A DNA stretch of 64,000 bases from Bursaphelenchus xylophilus (GCA_904066235.2 CAJFCV020000001.1:10535291-10599290), one strand, 5' to 3'; positions 49,643 through 61,700 are shown, numbered from the stretch's first letter. Program-made: numbers and translations. Notes: generated by a model from the letters alone, not told the origin.

Positions 49643-52600
49643 ATGATTCTGGCCGTTGTTTTTCTATTCGTCCTAACAGGAATCGCTGCCAAACATTACC
49701 AGTATATTCAGTTGCCGATGAAATACCGCGTCAGCTATGATAAATCGGTGGAGACGACGACTGACGATGTCTACGAATGCTCGGATTACTGTGCAAAGAA
49801 CGAGGTTCTAGTGTTTTATTACTACACGAATGGAAGTTGTATTGCCATTCGCAGTGTGGTCAGCTATACGATCGAAACGAGCGATGTGCTAGGTAATTAG
49901 AAGCAAGAAATTGATCCTCAACGAGTTGACAAGCAAATTCGGACCGCTCTCCTGTCTTGTCCAGTTTCGCAAAGGTCGTAGAACATCTTACAAGCGAAGT
50001 ACCTCAAGTGCGACACTCAGATTTTCTCTAAATTTTTCACACACGTCGCGCTGCGGGTCGGGTCATGTTTTTCTCATGGGGTGGTCAAGTCTTCCCCCTC
50101 CCCCGATATTATTTTTTCCCGAACTTCAGATAGTTATATCGGAGGTGAATCAAGTGAGATCTAGCCAGTTCTTGTCTGTTATTTCAAGAACAAGTCCTAC
50201 TCTATCTTTACAAATCAAACTGGATTCAATTACGTTGTTATTTTCACTCAAATTTTAGCATCCTTTGGGAGTAGTTATTTTATGCCTAAATGATCAATTC
50301 CCAGAGGTTTTTTAGCCGGATTTAAAGTATGGCTTCTATTTCACCTTTGGACGTACCTTCTCTGACTAATAAATGTAAGTATCTGTTAATCTGGTTGTAC
50401 ATTTTTAGTTATTAAAGATTTTGTATATTATACTAGGTTATTTAGAAAATTTTGTGCGGGATTTGGCTGAAAAACACGCTAGATTGGTCTCAAACACATT
50501 TTCTCTTCGCTTGATGATCCGTCAAAGTATTTTACTTCATTTTTACAAATAGTTCGCATAGTTTGGGCGTTGAATTTCATCTCTACCTAAAATCTGCATC
50601 AAGTTTGGACATGAAGAAAAAGTCTACAAGAGAAGGAGAAACCTGCCCAGTTACGTTTTTATAGACACTAGAGGCCAATATTACGCTAAATAATCAAATC
50701 CAGGCAGAAAACTTGGCAAATCTCAACTAAAACCTTCAAAAACACCTAGTATTAAACAAAATCTTTAATAACTAAACGACGTACGACCAGATTCATAGTT
50801 ACCTACGTTTATTTTACAGAAGACGTACGTCCGAAGGTGAAATGGAGGCGATATTCCAAATCCGACTGCAAACTGTCTCAAAATTGATCATTTAGGTATA
50901 GAATAACTACTCTCAAAGAACGCTAAAAATTGAGCGGAAATCACAACGTAATTGGATAAAATTTGATTTGTAAAGATAGAGTAGAACTTGTTTTTGAAAT
51001 AATCAACAAGAACTGGCCAGATTTCCCTTGATTAATCTCCGATATAACTGCCTGAAGTTCGGGGAAAAATATCTAAATATCTAGACAAAGTGCTCACTAT
51101 TTTCCCGACAGATTGATAGGTGCTTTTTCAGACTCTAAGACCAGGAATTACACCGTCTATGTGGCGACTGCTCGAAGTGGCTGCGACTGCAGCGACATGG
51201 GCTCGGTCCAGGCGCAACTTTCCATTATCGATCTAAGTAAGTCGGAACATTTGAAAATAAACCTTTTTTAAACCTCTTTTGCACTTTTATTCATGTTTTT
51301 TCTTATTTCAGCATATGGCGAAAACATTTGCCCGCCGGGCTACAATTACGCAGTCGATACGACAATGTCGTTTCTATGCGGCGATACGGTAGGTTCTTTG
51401 CGAAAGTTTGTCATATTTTAGGTAGCCGATTTAGGAGGCAGCTCCGATCCATATGGCCACAAATTCAACACGTACAGGGTTGGTGTCACAACGAATACGA
51501 CAGGATATCCGGAACAAAGCCAGTGAGAGATTTGCAGTTTTGTTTTACAAGCAAAGTGCTTAGGGTGTGATGTTTAAACTTCAATGAAACTTGGCACAAA
51601 TTTAGACTATTTTTTTAAGATATGTGAAATTTTTGACTTGTATTCAATTATGGTAAAATTCTCATAATAAAATCTCAATTTTCAGAGTGAACAATTACGT
51701 TATGAACAGAGCTCGTAAGTGGACAATAAACCTATTTTATAAGCACTGTGAAAACTTGTTTTAGAAGCCACAACAACGTCAAAATACACTTGCAGCACTG
51801 AACAAGCATTTGTTGTATTTCTCATGGATGGATATTACTGCCATCGTCTAGTGGAGCTCTACATCAACTCGTCGACTCCGTTGATCGAAAATCGATGCAA
51901 AGATTATTTGACTGGTGGCACTCCGGTCAAACTTTTCAACAACCTCATTCGGGGATTTCTTTACAGTAAGTTCGTTTTCTTTAATTTAATAATTGAGAGG
52001 TGCTGAACATACGACGTTGGTGTTTTCTTTTAAATTTGTACAAAATTTAAGTCTAGACCACAAATCAATTCCTAAAAGCTTTAGCTCTCGCTTTGCAAAG
52101 GCAGCCGAGGTATTTTAAAGTTAAAAAAAAACAATCTTTGTCGACGAAAGAGTATATGGGAAATGCAGAGAGCGGAGAGAAAATCTTTTTGAAAGAAATT
52201 ATTTTTTTCTTATTGTTAGAACCGTTGATTCCTTTGGTATTCATAAGTGAATGTTTCGTGGATTAACTCCGAAGAGAAGTGCCAAATTGTCACCAACCCT
52301 CGGAATGAAAGGATGTTTTATTTCTGCGAAGCATGAACTAGGAAGTCTGAGCTCCTTGTAGCCCTACTGCTTCCAATTTTTGCACATTTCAGTCTGTCGG
52401 GAAAATAATGAACGCAATATTACTGCGCCGATCGCAACGCTGAATTGGGAAAAGCAATATGATTTAGCCACATTACAAGTCATTTTCTCAGCGGCGATGC
52501 GATTTTGGATATTTTTTTTCCGACAGACTGGTATTCCAGTTGTTAAATCGGAACTCGGTTAAAGCCAAAAACCTTCAGATACTTTTTATTTTCTATGACT

Positions 52601-53204
52601 TTTTGCCTTTGTCGATATAATTTCATACTTTTACCCCAAGCGACATGCACTTCTTTCGCAGAAAATAAGGTTTTTTACGCAAAACAAAAATCATCCTGGC
52701 TACAATTTAGCACCTTGATTGGATGCAAAGGGGGGTTCTACGACGTGTTTTACAATTAGATTTTATAAATTTTTTTATAACCAAGTTATACTCTATACTT
52801 AGACTTCAGTTTTTCATGTTAGTTTTTTCTCTACGAAAATCTCGAAACCTTTTATTTGACATTCTCAACGATTGCAAAGCGCCAGCTCAAAATCCCCGAA
52901 ATTTCTCTGAAAGTTCATTTCCAAGTTCCGACCAAATTTCCAGCATACCATACACACAATTAGAACTTTTACCGTTTCAGTAAACAACTACGGCTGGCCG
53001 GTAGTTGGTATAGTTCGAAACGGGACCGGTTGGATGTACTGGGACAACACCACCATCCCCACGGATCAACTATTCTGGCAAGATGGATATCCACTAGACG
53101 ACGGTGACATCGTCATGGTCGGAGTGCAGGGCCTGAGTTTATTCAACGGCCCCGAAAACGTGGATAACGTTTTCCCATGCATAGCACACGCCACAAAACT
53201 TTGA
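49643..53204 (+). CDS. Secreted PAN/CW-like plus C-type-lectin-like protein, array gene D
   Basis: 328 aa in seven exons: 49643-49892, 51132-51236, 51312-51388, 51422-51522, 51686-51714 (29-nt microexon), 51765-51965, 52981-53204. Signal peptide MILAVVFLFVLTGIAA. Domain order as in gene C: CSDYCAKNEVLVFYYYTNGSC, CDCSDMGS, TYGENICPPG, KFNTYRVGVTTNTTG, KYTCSTEQAFVVFLMDGYYC, CKDYLTGGTPVKLFNNLIRG, YGWPVVGIVRNG, WMYWDNTT, WQDGYPLDDGDIVMVGVQGL and FPCIA. Introns 1 and 6 are enlarged by a foldback and a MITE. AATAAA lies only about 20 nt after the stop, and the convergent gene E stops 88 bp away, so the two 3' ends must be very close or overlapping. Confidence 0.82.
50105..51075. mobile_element. Foldback element in gene D intron 1
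   Basis: Arms about 50105-50500 and 50690-51075 are inverted copies. Paired blocks include CTATCTTTACAAATCAAA / TTTGATTTGTAAAGATAG, the TTTCACCTT(C/T)GGACGTAC block, and AGTTATTAAAGATTTTGT. Centre near 50590. A lone CAGTCTGTCGG-type MITE end lies just outside its right edge (to 51115). Confidence 0.8.
52390..52530. mobile_element. MITE, CAGTCTGTCGG family
   Basis: Left end CAGTCTGTCGGGAAAATAAT, right end TTTTTTTCCGACAGACTG. An internal CGCCGATCGCAACGCTG pairs loosely with CAGCGGCGATGCGAT. In the last intron of gene D. Confidence 0.78.
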
Positions 53205-53292
53205 ATTCCTACGTAATTCTTTTGAATAAAAGCCATATCAGACAAATTCCTTATCACAGCCATGCCAGAGGATCTAAATTTTATACAACCAT

Positions 53293-56200
53293 TCACCGAG
53301 TAATGGGGGTTCCCATACAGGGAAGAAAGTTGTATCCCGAGTTGTTCTTCACATTGACCAACTCCAGTGCGTCTATGTCCACAAAGATAAGGTCTCCTTG
53401 GCTGCTGTCCGGATAGCCGCTCTTCCAGATCACCTCCGAACTGTTGGCCGTTGTGTTGTCCCAGTTTACGTATGTAGTCCCACTTTTTCGATACATTCCA
53501 ACAAGAGGACCGCCGGAAGTGAATACTGGAAAAAGAAAGAGATTGTTGGACGAAATTGTTGCACGGCACGTCAAGAAATTTCGGGCATTGCAAAGGTTCT
53601 CACAGCGAAAAAAAATTCATAAAATCTGTCATCCAAATTGCACATAACAGCAATTTTTAACCTAATTTTTTTATGGGAACTCTAGGGAGTACTACTAGTC
53701 GTATACAACTGTTTTTTATACCGCTGTTGCATTCTAAATGGGTGTCATCGTGACGAATTTTCTGAACATGGTTCGAGCTAGGCTAAAAATAGCGCAAATT
53801 TCAAGGCCGAATATCAAAAAAACTGTCCCATCAAGCGGGACGAGACCGGTGTAGATACTCGAACAACAGTTTAAGGATTTTTTTTGACGTGGAGCGTATA
53901 TCTCCTTCCAGTGCTCTCTGACTCGGTATCGTCGATACAAACTTTTATTTAGACGTTGTATTCTACGCCTTGGAAGACTGTCAAAACACTATGATTATGG
54001 GTATATTTTGGTTCTATTAGCTTAAGCAACTCTCGAGCTTTATATTTGTATCAATATATCTTGTGATTTACTAATAATCTTTATGTCAAAATATTGCAAA
54101 CCATTTGGACAAAAACGAATTTGCACAGGGCAGAATGCCAAAAAAAATTCTAGGCTTTTTCATTGGGCGCCCGTTTTTCTTTTATTTTTTCTTAACGTGC
54201 GCGGCTGAGTACACATTAATCTGTCTGGAAAATAATGTCGCGACAGATCTGTCTCATCGAAAATAGCATCACCGCAAGAAGAAAACAAATTGTGTAGCGG
54301 CAAAATCAAATTGCTTTTCAATTGTGATTGGAGCAGCGGCTAAGTGCTCACTATTTTCACGACAGATTGACATTAATTGTGCGACAGTAAGACTTTCTTG
54401 AAGTTTAGAAAAAAAGTCATGCAATGCGAAGTAATTCCTGAAAGCTTTGGCCTGCTAGTCTCTGGTACAGCTAATTTACTTCACAAAACTTACCATACAA
54501 GAATCCCCGTGACAACCAATTCACCAGTTTGACTGGCGAACTGTTCGCCATATACCCGTCACAATCATTTGCAATCAGCGGTGTTGTCGTGTTCACATAT
54601 ACCGATTGCTTCGTGTAGGCGGTATACTCGCCATTGAAATAGGAGACAAAGCAATTGGGATGGTCACAAGTGTATTTCGTCGTTCCGGAGGCCTCTGAGA
54701 TTTGTAAAATTGAGTTGGGAAGCAAACTTACGTGCTCTGTTCATCATATACCATCGTTTGTCTGAAGTGACGCCTGTTCGAAAGTTACGGTATCGATGGC
54801 CCCAGGGAAACGGAGTGTTCTGATTGGCTATCTAAATTAATATAAGCAGAAAATTGGAATCGCTAGGGCTCGAAGTGCGACGCTAATTGTAACATTTTAA
54901 CGGAACCTATTAAAATTTTAGATAAATTCTTGTAAGATAGGCGTAATTCACAGCTCGCTCGCTCTTTGCAAAGACACCCAAAATATTCGAAATATTTTTT
55001 CCATAGCCATATTTCTTTTGATGAGAGCAACGTCTCTCCAAAAAAATCAATTTTTTCCACGCGAGGTTTGCAGAGATACCGCCAAAGAATTTTTTTCTCT
55101 GATCACTCTCCGCTTTTGGCGCACTCTCTCGTCGACTAAGATCATTGAATATCTCGGCTGCCTCTGCAAAGCGAGAGCTGAAATTTTCGGGAATTCATAG
55201 GTGGTATAAGTGCAATTGTGCGCAAAATCTGAGCGTCGCACCTCCTTTGGCATTATGGAAAAAAAGTAACTTACTGTTCCCGAACAATATTTGTTGCTTT
55301 CGTTGTACGTAATTTTGTACGTGTCGGGACATATTTTACCTCCATATGCTGAAAAAAACTTGAGTAACAAGCAGCTTTTTAAAGAAAATCCATCAAGATG
55401 ACACGATTAATCAAGAAACTTTTGGTACTCTCGTCATCCAGGTGAGAGTTTGAAATATTTAGTTTTCAATAAGAGCTTACTGTAATCAACAATGACCATT
55501 TCGGCGGCTTGAGAGGGAAGACAATCACATGCCTTCTTGAAGGTTCTGAGGTATATTGCAAAGTTTCGAACACCGTTACCTAAAGAATACGGTCGATTAG
55601 AATTCTTACAATACTTTCAACATTTAGTTGACGCTTTACAGAGCTTAGAGCACTTGTAATGTCAAAATTATTTTTAAGTTTTTACGAAACAGCTCGCTGA
55701 GAGATTCCGCTCCTAATTTTTGATGCCAATCTGGATTAAAAACAGCCTTCGTTGCAAGAGAGCACGCAAAATGAGGAGAGTTGGCAAGAGTAAACACGGC
55801 TTCTTCCTATAACTTTTTGGTTCCGGAAAGGAAAACTTTGAATTTTTCTTTAAAAAGCGTAATTAAATTTCAAAGGCCGAAGGTTGCTGAAAACGTAAAT
55901 TTTTCGATTACTTATAAAATCTAGGTAGTTTCTGAAAAGCGAAAGGAATCTCGGGTATCTCAAGTTGTGCCCTAAACTTGAGCTGCTTTTCGTCCAACTT
56001 TATTTTCCGTATATAATGTTAAAAAAGTATCTTGTATGCAAAGTGTTGTTACTAATAACAAGTTTGGGCAAAATCTAGCGATCTGTTATCGTCAAAACGC
56101 GGTCATCTCTGCCTTCGGCTTACTCTGTACACTTTCCGAAGAAGGTAGCCAACTTTCGATCCACTGAAACCCGAGACAAGTTCCATTCGTATAATAAATG

Positions 56201-56382
56201 ATAGCATTTATTGTGTCATCGTCGCCCAGCGCCACGCAATCATTGGGGTCGCTGACGGACATGGAGCTCACCGCATTCGCGTAGTCCACGTTGTATCGGA
56301 CGGGGATTTGAGCAAAGTCAGCAACTATTTTGGCAATCAGATTAATAGTTGTGAGCAGAAATAGCACACATACCTTCTTCAT
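53293..56382 (-). CDS. Secreted PAN/CW-like plus C-type-lectin-like protein, array gene E (inverted)
   Basis: 321 aa in six exons: 56382-56124, 55579-55481, 55348-55275, 54831-54732, 54694-54494, 53525-53293. Signal peptide MKKVCVLFLLTTINLIAKIV. Family blocks: QIPVRYNVDYA, YYTNGTCLGF, CDCLPSQAAE, TYGGKICPDTY, WGHRYRNFRTGVTSD, MMNRA, KYTCDHPNCFVSYFNG, CDGYMANSSPVKLVNWLSRG, SGGPLVGMYRKS, YVNWDNTT and WKSGYPDSSQGDL. It is the most divergent paralogue, in opposite orientation and convergent with gene D. It shares with gene B the six-exon structure (microexon joined to its neighbour). C-terminal Cys is kept in LPCMG. The last exon's domain is slightly longer around DIDALELVNVKNN. Confidence 0.8.
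54218..54369. mobile_element. MITE, CAGTCTGTCGG family (diverged)
   Basis: Left AATCTGTCTGGAAAATAATG and right CACTATTTTCACGACAGATT are inverted, with several mismatches to the family ends. It lies in the last intron of gene E, the same relative intron as the MITEs in genes B and D. Confidence 0.65.
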
Positions 56383-56474
56383 AGATACCTTTCCAAATGT
56401 TTATTTCTGCGACTTCCAGATCGTTTGAGAAGGATTTCAACAATTCGCATAATTTAGGCAACCGGTTGATCGTC

Positions 56475-56484
56475 TGTTGCTAAG
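56475..56484 (-). promoter_or_regulatory. X-box-like promoter motif, lectin-like gene E
   Basis: Read on the - strand, TCTTAGCAAC lies 92 bp before the ATG and matches the right part of the X-box consensus (12 of 14 over the extended site). Confidence 0.4.
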
Positions 56485-57979
56485 AGCGGCCAATTTTGGA
56501 CTCGTTGACACGTGAAATGCAGCGGTTTTAATATTATGACAGAGAGGTCGGCAGTGTCGTGGAAGGTCATGTTACAGTTGGATTGAGCAATGAACTCGGC
56601 TCATTAAATTTCAATGAGTTTATCTTTGTTGCGGGGAACGGAAAAGACTGTAGATTGGGGAATTGTGGCTTGAAATCGGCTATGTTTTTGGTGATTCAGA
56701 AAGAATTGAGGGGAATGCGTGTTAATAGTTAATTTAACAGGTTTTTTCAATCTGATATTGCGTCACATTGACGCTATATTGAATTCATTGAAAATTTTGA
56801 AGCATAAAGATTTTTTTCAGTATATTGGAAAGTAATCATCAAAAAGTTGCAACGCAAAATTTTATTTTCAAGTTTTTAATTGGTCATTTTGTAAAAGGAA
56901 TCCTATTGCTTTTTACATAATAAATCCAAAATCCACATCGACACATCCCCGGCAAACCGTCCCATTAACAAATTTAGCCCACGTAACAAGTGGATTGCAC
57001 GTCCAGGGCATGGTAATTGACCCGGCACACGTCAATTAATGATGTTATAAGGTCAAAGGTTAGGTAAGATGACATGAAGATTTGTGATGGATATCGGGAT
57101 TACATCAGTAGTGGATGCAATTTTAATGAGAAGTAAATTTGGAGCTAATGGAGTAAAGAATAGTAATCTTATTGCATAGTAACTACTTCTTTTGCAGTTA
57201 TAGTGATTTCAGTGGACTACTGCAGAAAAAACTTTATTTTAGCCTATGAAATGTTAAAAATACGACTGAACTTCCCTTGTTAGCTAATTTTTTTTTAACT
57301 CGCCCTATCCTCCGTCATCATTTCCCTCATTTTTTGATCTATTTACATAAAACTCGGACGTATTAAACTCCTCAAGAGCTCGCCAAGTCCGTTTGGAATA
57401 TAAAACCGATACATCATCCGAGAACAAACATTTCTGGTTAAACACGATCAATTATGAAGTCATTAGACGGGCTCTCGGAAACACCCTTAGGTCATTTCAC
57501 GGATTTTAGGGAAAAATTCAGGATGTTTTGAACTTTTTAACCTCCACAACCGTATTTTACAAAAATTTAAAAGTAAATTTAATTTAAGTTTAAAAAAAAT
57601 ATAATTTCAAAAAGTCTAAGAACCCGTACTTTACCCTGTTTTTACGTAATTTATGTCTCAACCACTGTCTACAGTATCCTAAAACATCCATTACGTAATT
57701 ATAGCCACTATAATTAGCCGTATTTCCATTGCATAACCCGGAGATTTGCCTATTTCCCTCAACATTTATCTCCGATCCCTCTCATTTAATTATGCCCCAA
57801 ACTTTTTGGAAACTCTGGGGAAAGTAAATTGCAACTCCGCTTGTCTATTTTTACATTACTTTGCCCTTTAATTGTCCTGAACTTTGTAATTTCTAAACTT
57901 TTGGCCTACATCTAAAAAAAGTCAATTTCTTTTTGAAAATTTGTTTTTACTCTGATGACAGTGATTGCTGATTTTGAAA
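56485..57979. other. Intergenic, gene E to the VWC gene
   Basis: AT-rich, no supported exon. Contains the left arm (56911-57092) of an inverted repeat that encloses the first two exons of the VWC gene, and presumably both divergent promoters. Confidence 0.5.
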
Positions 57980-58723
57980 ATGACTGTAGATCGTCTCTGT
58001 AGTGTCTACATTATATTTCTGACAATATTGTGTGTTGTATTTGCTGGAGATTCGAGTAATATCGAATATACGATCAATGATTACAATTACTACAACTTGT
58101 CAAATGGAATCGATCACAGTCGAAAATGTAAGTAAAAAAGATTTAAGAGAATGATGTGGAGCCTTCGTACAATTTAACATCCCATATTGAAATGAGGGGG
58201 TGGTACGAAACATCACTTTTCCTAACTTTAATTTTAAGGCTTATTTTTATCAAAATTTTAATATTTTTCGATATAACAGGTGTAGTAATAAGTATAACTT
58301 TTTTCCGCATTAAATATCCTTGTGTTTGCACGAAGCGTATTTTAAACTCCTCTTTTAGCCTTTAAATGTTCTTACGAAGGAGAAAGATTGACCTTGGATC
58401 AGACCTCCAGCGGCCGAACTGACGCCAATTGTTACACGTGTATTTGCAAGGTAAGAAGGTCTTTACAATTGATACCTTTTATTGACTGTTTTCCCAAACT
58501 CAGAGATTCGATTTTAATAAAATTACCTCAAAAATCCATCAATAATTTTCATGTCATCTTATCTAACCTTTGACCTTATAACAACAATAATTGACGTGTG
58601 CCGGGTCAATTACCGTGCCCTGGACATACGAACCACTTGTTGGGTTGGCTAGGTTGCATAATCATTTGCCTGCCGGAGAGAGACCTAACTAATCGATGTG
58701 AATTTTTGATTGTTACGTAAAAA
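56911..58723. repeat. Inverted repeat enclosing the promoter and first two exons of the VWC gene
   Basis: Left arm about 56911-57092 and right arm about 58536-58723 are diverged inverted copies. Paired blocks include GTAATTGACCCGGCACACGT / ACGTGTGCCGGGTCAATTAC, ATAAGGTCAAAGGTTAG and GTCCAGGGCA. The 1.44-kb interior contains exons 57980-58127 and 58359-58450. Confidence 0.8.
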
Positions 58724-61700
58724 TATATAATTGAGTGCTTGTTATATGCATATCAGAGCAAAAATATCATTTATTTTACTATGAATAGCCGTAGTTGTTA
58801 AGAAGAGAACCGTAGGCTTTTGATGACATCATTTGTGACAAAAATTATTACTAGAGTCGCCCTCTTTCAGGACAAAAATCTGCTCTGCTCTCGAAAGGAG
58901 TGCCCGGTCATCAGCTCATTATGCCCGCTGATTGAGCCCAGCGAAACGGATTCGTGTTGTGGGGAATGCAGTAAATGTAGGATGAAGAATGCGAAAAGTA
59001 AACAACATGGAGCGATTTGGGCGAGCAAGGAGGACAAATGCACCAGAGAGATGTGCCAGGTAACGTGTCTAACTTGTTGAACGAGGCGTTGAGCCAACTT
59101 CATGCCAAAATTCGCCAAGAAAGGTTACATTTTTGAAAAAAATCTGGTAGCGCTTGGAGTAGTTGCCTGTCAGTATGTAATATACTTATAAGAATACAAT
59201 TTCAAAAATAACAAAAAATTATATCATCATTTACAGACAGGAATAACAACTCTCAGCCGGATGCATTGCATTTCCGACTGCGACAGCCCAGTCAGAATGC
59301 CCAAGGCGTGCTGTCGTCTCTGCCCCGTTCAGAAATCGAGGAGATTACATTTCGATCCATGTGTGAGATGCGAAGTCATTTGTAAGTTGCTATAAAAGCA
59401 TGAAAAGTTAAGGCTCTTTACTATCATCCCCAAAAAATTCTTCAAGGGCGAAACAATCGTTATTTGGTCAAAAAATAAAGAACCCGGACTTCATGCTGTA
59501 ATTTTAGTTGGTCTTTTCGAGCAGTGCTTCAAGCTGGCCTGTCCTGTTCTAAACTGCCCAATAGATCAGCAGGTTCAACGGAATGGACAATGTTGTCCCG
59601 AATGTTCGAAGCAAAGAAGAGTTTATAAAGTGGAGGTGAGTTGGCAGCCGAAGGGAGAGAATTGGAGACAACTCTTTTTCAAATGTTTGGCGTTCTGTTT
59701 CGGGAGTTTGTGTTTTTCCCAGACATGGAAATCGGCCGAGCTTTTGCAAATCAGGGCATGGATCCCGATGAAAAGAAGGCCCGGCCCTGCTAGCCTGGCT
59801 GCCATGTCAGGCAAAAGAGCAGTTTAAACCACTTTTTTACTCCTTTCCTTTATTAGTTTTAAAGTGCGAGGTTCTCCAAGCCAAGGCGCAAATAAGGGAT
59901 GTCCCCGGTACCCAAAACGGGTGGTCTCTTGCTAGAAAATAAAAAATTCGTTTTTTTTTGTTGTTATAAATGGAACAGAGGTGAAAGATCAGTGGAGATG
60001 GCTGAAAAAGGTATGCTTTTTGTGTTTTTCTATTTTAGAGGAGCTTGGAAAAGCTTTTTACGAGAGTTGGTCCAATATTTTTTGTGTTTTGGATGATTTT
60101 AGGTACTTCTTGACATAACGAAGCGTGGAAATGCATGTGCTTCCCAAAGAACTGGCCAGGAGTGCTGATGGTTGAGTTTTTGTCAAGTTAGAGGCAAAAA
60201 CTACACCGAAGTACCTAGTGTAACATAATATTTTCCAGGGGCCTGTTTCACGAACGCAAAAACCCATATTTCTAAAGAAAATAGAAATATGAGTGAGCGA
60301 GGGAACAAAGGAAATGCATGTGAAACGGGAGAGACGGCAGAAAAATGAGGATTTCGCCACTTCTCAATCGGAGTGACTTTTTACGTCCAAAATCAGGGTT
60401 GGCGGCAGTGTTTCGGGCATAACTTTTCCCTCCATGGGCGTAGAATCACCCTTCAAAATTTCGAATAATGCTAACTGTTTGGACTGTCATGTATGCAAGT
60501 TTCGTTGCATTGTTGCAAAAACTCGCTCGAAAATAGCAGTAGTAATGCGCATATTTCTATTTTCTATAAAATTTTTGCAATTCTAGCTTAATTCCCTCAT
60601 AACATCGCCCAAAATTGTCGGATCGACACCATTTAAAAAAAATCATGTAGACCTGAGTCCGCGGTTTACAGTAAATCCACGATACAGTAATCTAACAAAA
60701 AAAAGTTAACGTAAAAGTTTCTAAGAATTAGGCCCAGAATAGGTGTTATCAATTTCAGGCCGTTTGAAGCAGTTTTATTTTTCACGGATTCCGAGGCTAA
60801 AATAATATAAACCCTGTTCTAGCCTCAAATTCATGTTCCATTGATGTCTAAAAATACTCAGCGTTGCTCATATAACCCTCATAATTCCATTAAATGTCAT
60901 TTCCACATTTTTTACAATATTTGTCTTCAGCGGGGATCGAACCAGGGTCGGTAGATTACTAGTTTTCGTCAAAACCCACTGCGCCATGATTTACCTGCCA
61001 CGGAATCAAGGATGCAAATTACATGTCCCTAGACCAGAATTTTACGCTGATTCCAAATCTGCAATAAAATCTTGTGGGATTTTTGATTTGAAGAAGATAC
61101 GGTCGATTTTTATCGACCGAAGGTCAAAAACTGTATGTTACAGTAATCCTACTACTTTGAAATTGCGATTTTTGAATTCGCCATCCACCAAAACCTATAC
61201 GGTGTCGGTTTCGTCAAGTTGTCTTTATTGCGACGGCAACAGCAGAGCTCAGAAGGACGGATATAACCGTATGCAAATTTCTAGCTTCCGGGCATCACTG
61301 GGCAAAAAAATTTGGGAATGTGTTTTAGTGACCTATACCAACATTTTAGGCCAAAAAACTCAAAAAAAATTTTTTTGAATGTCCGGCCCCTCGTATTGGC
61401 TGACGCAGCGAGCCAAAAATCGTCTTTTAAAACAAGTTTTTTCTAAGCTTGGAGAGCCCTGGCTACACGAAAAATCAAACTGCTTCAATTTTCTTTAAAC
61501 TTGGAAAACTGTAGCTACGTACCATTCTAAGAAACTTTCCCGTTAACTTTTTTTCGAAATCTTACTGCACTTTGGGTTACTGTAACATGACTTGTTTTGT
61601 CATAACTCAAGAACCAGATGTCGTAGCGAGACGGGGTCTTCACCAGTATGTTCAGCGTGCCGAAAGACGGCTTTTTGTTAGCTACACCAAGTTTCGAAGA

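Noticed and set aside
60924..60995. Functional tRNA gene
   Set aside because: Acceptor, D and T stems do not pair well enough.
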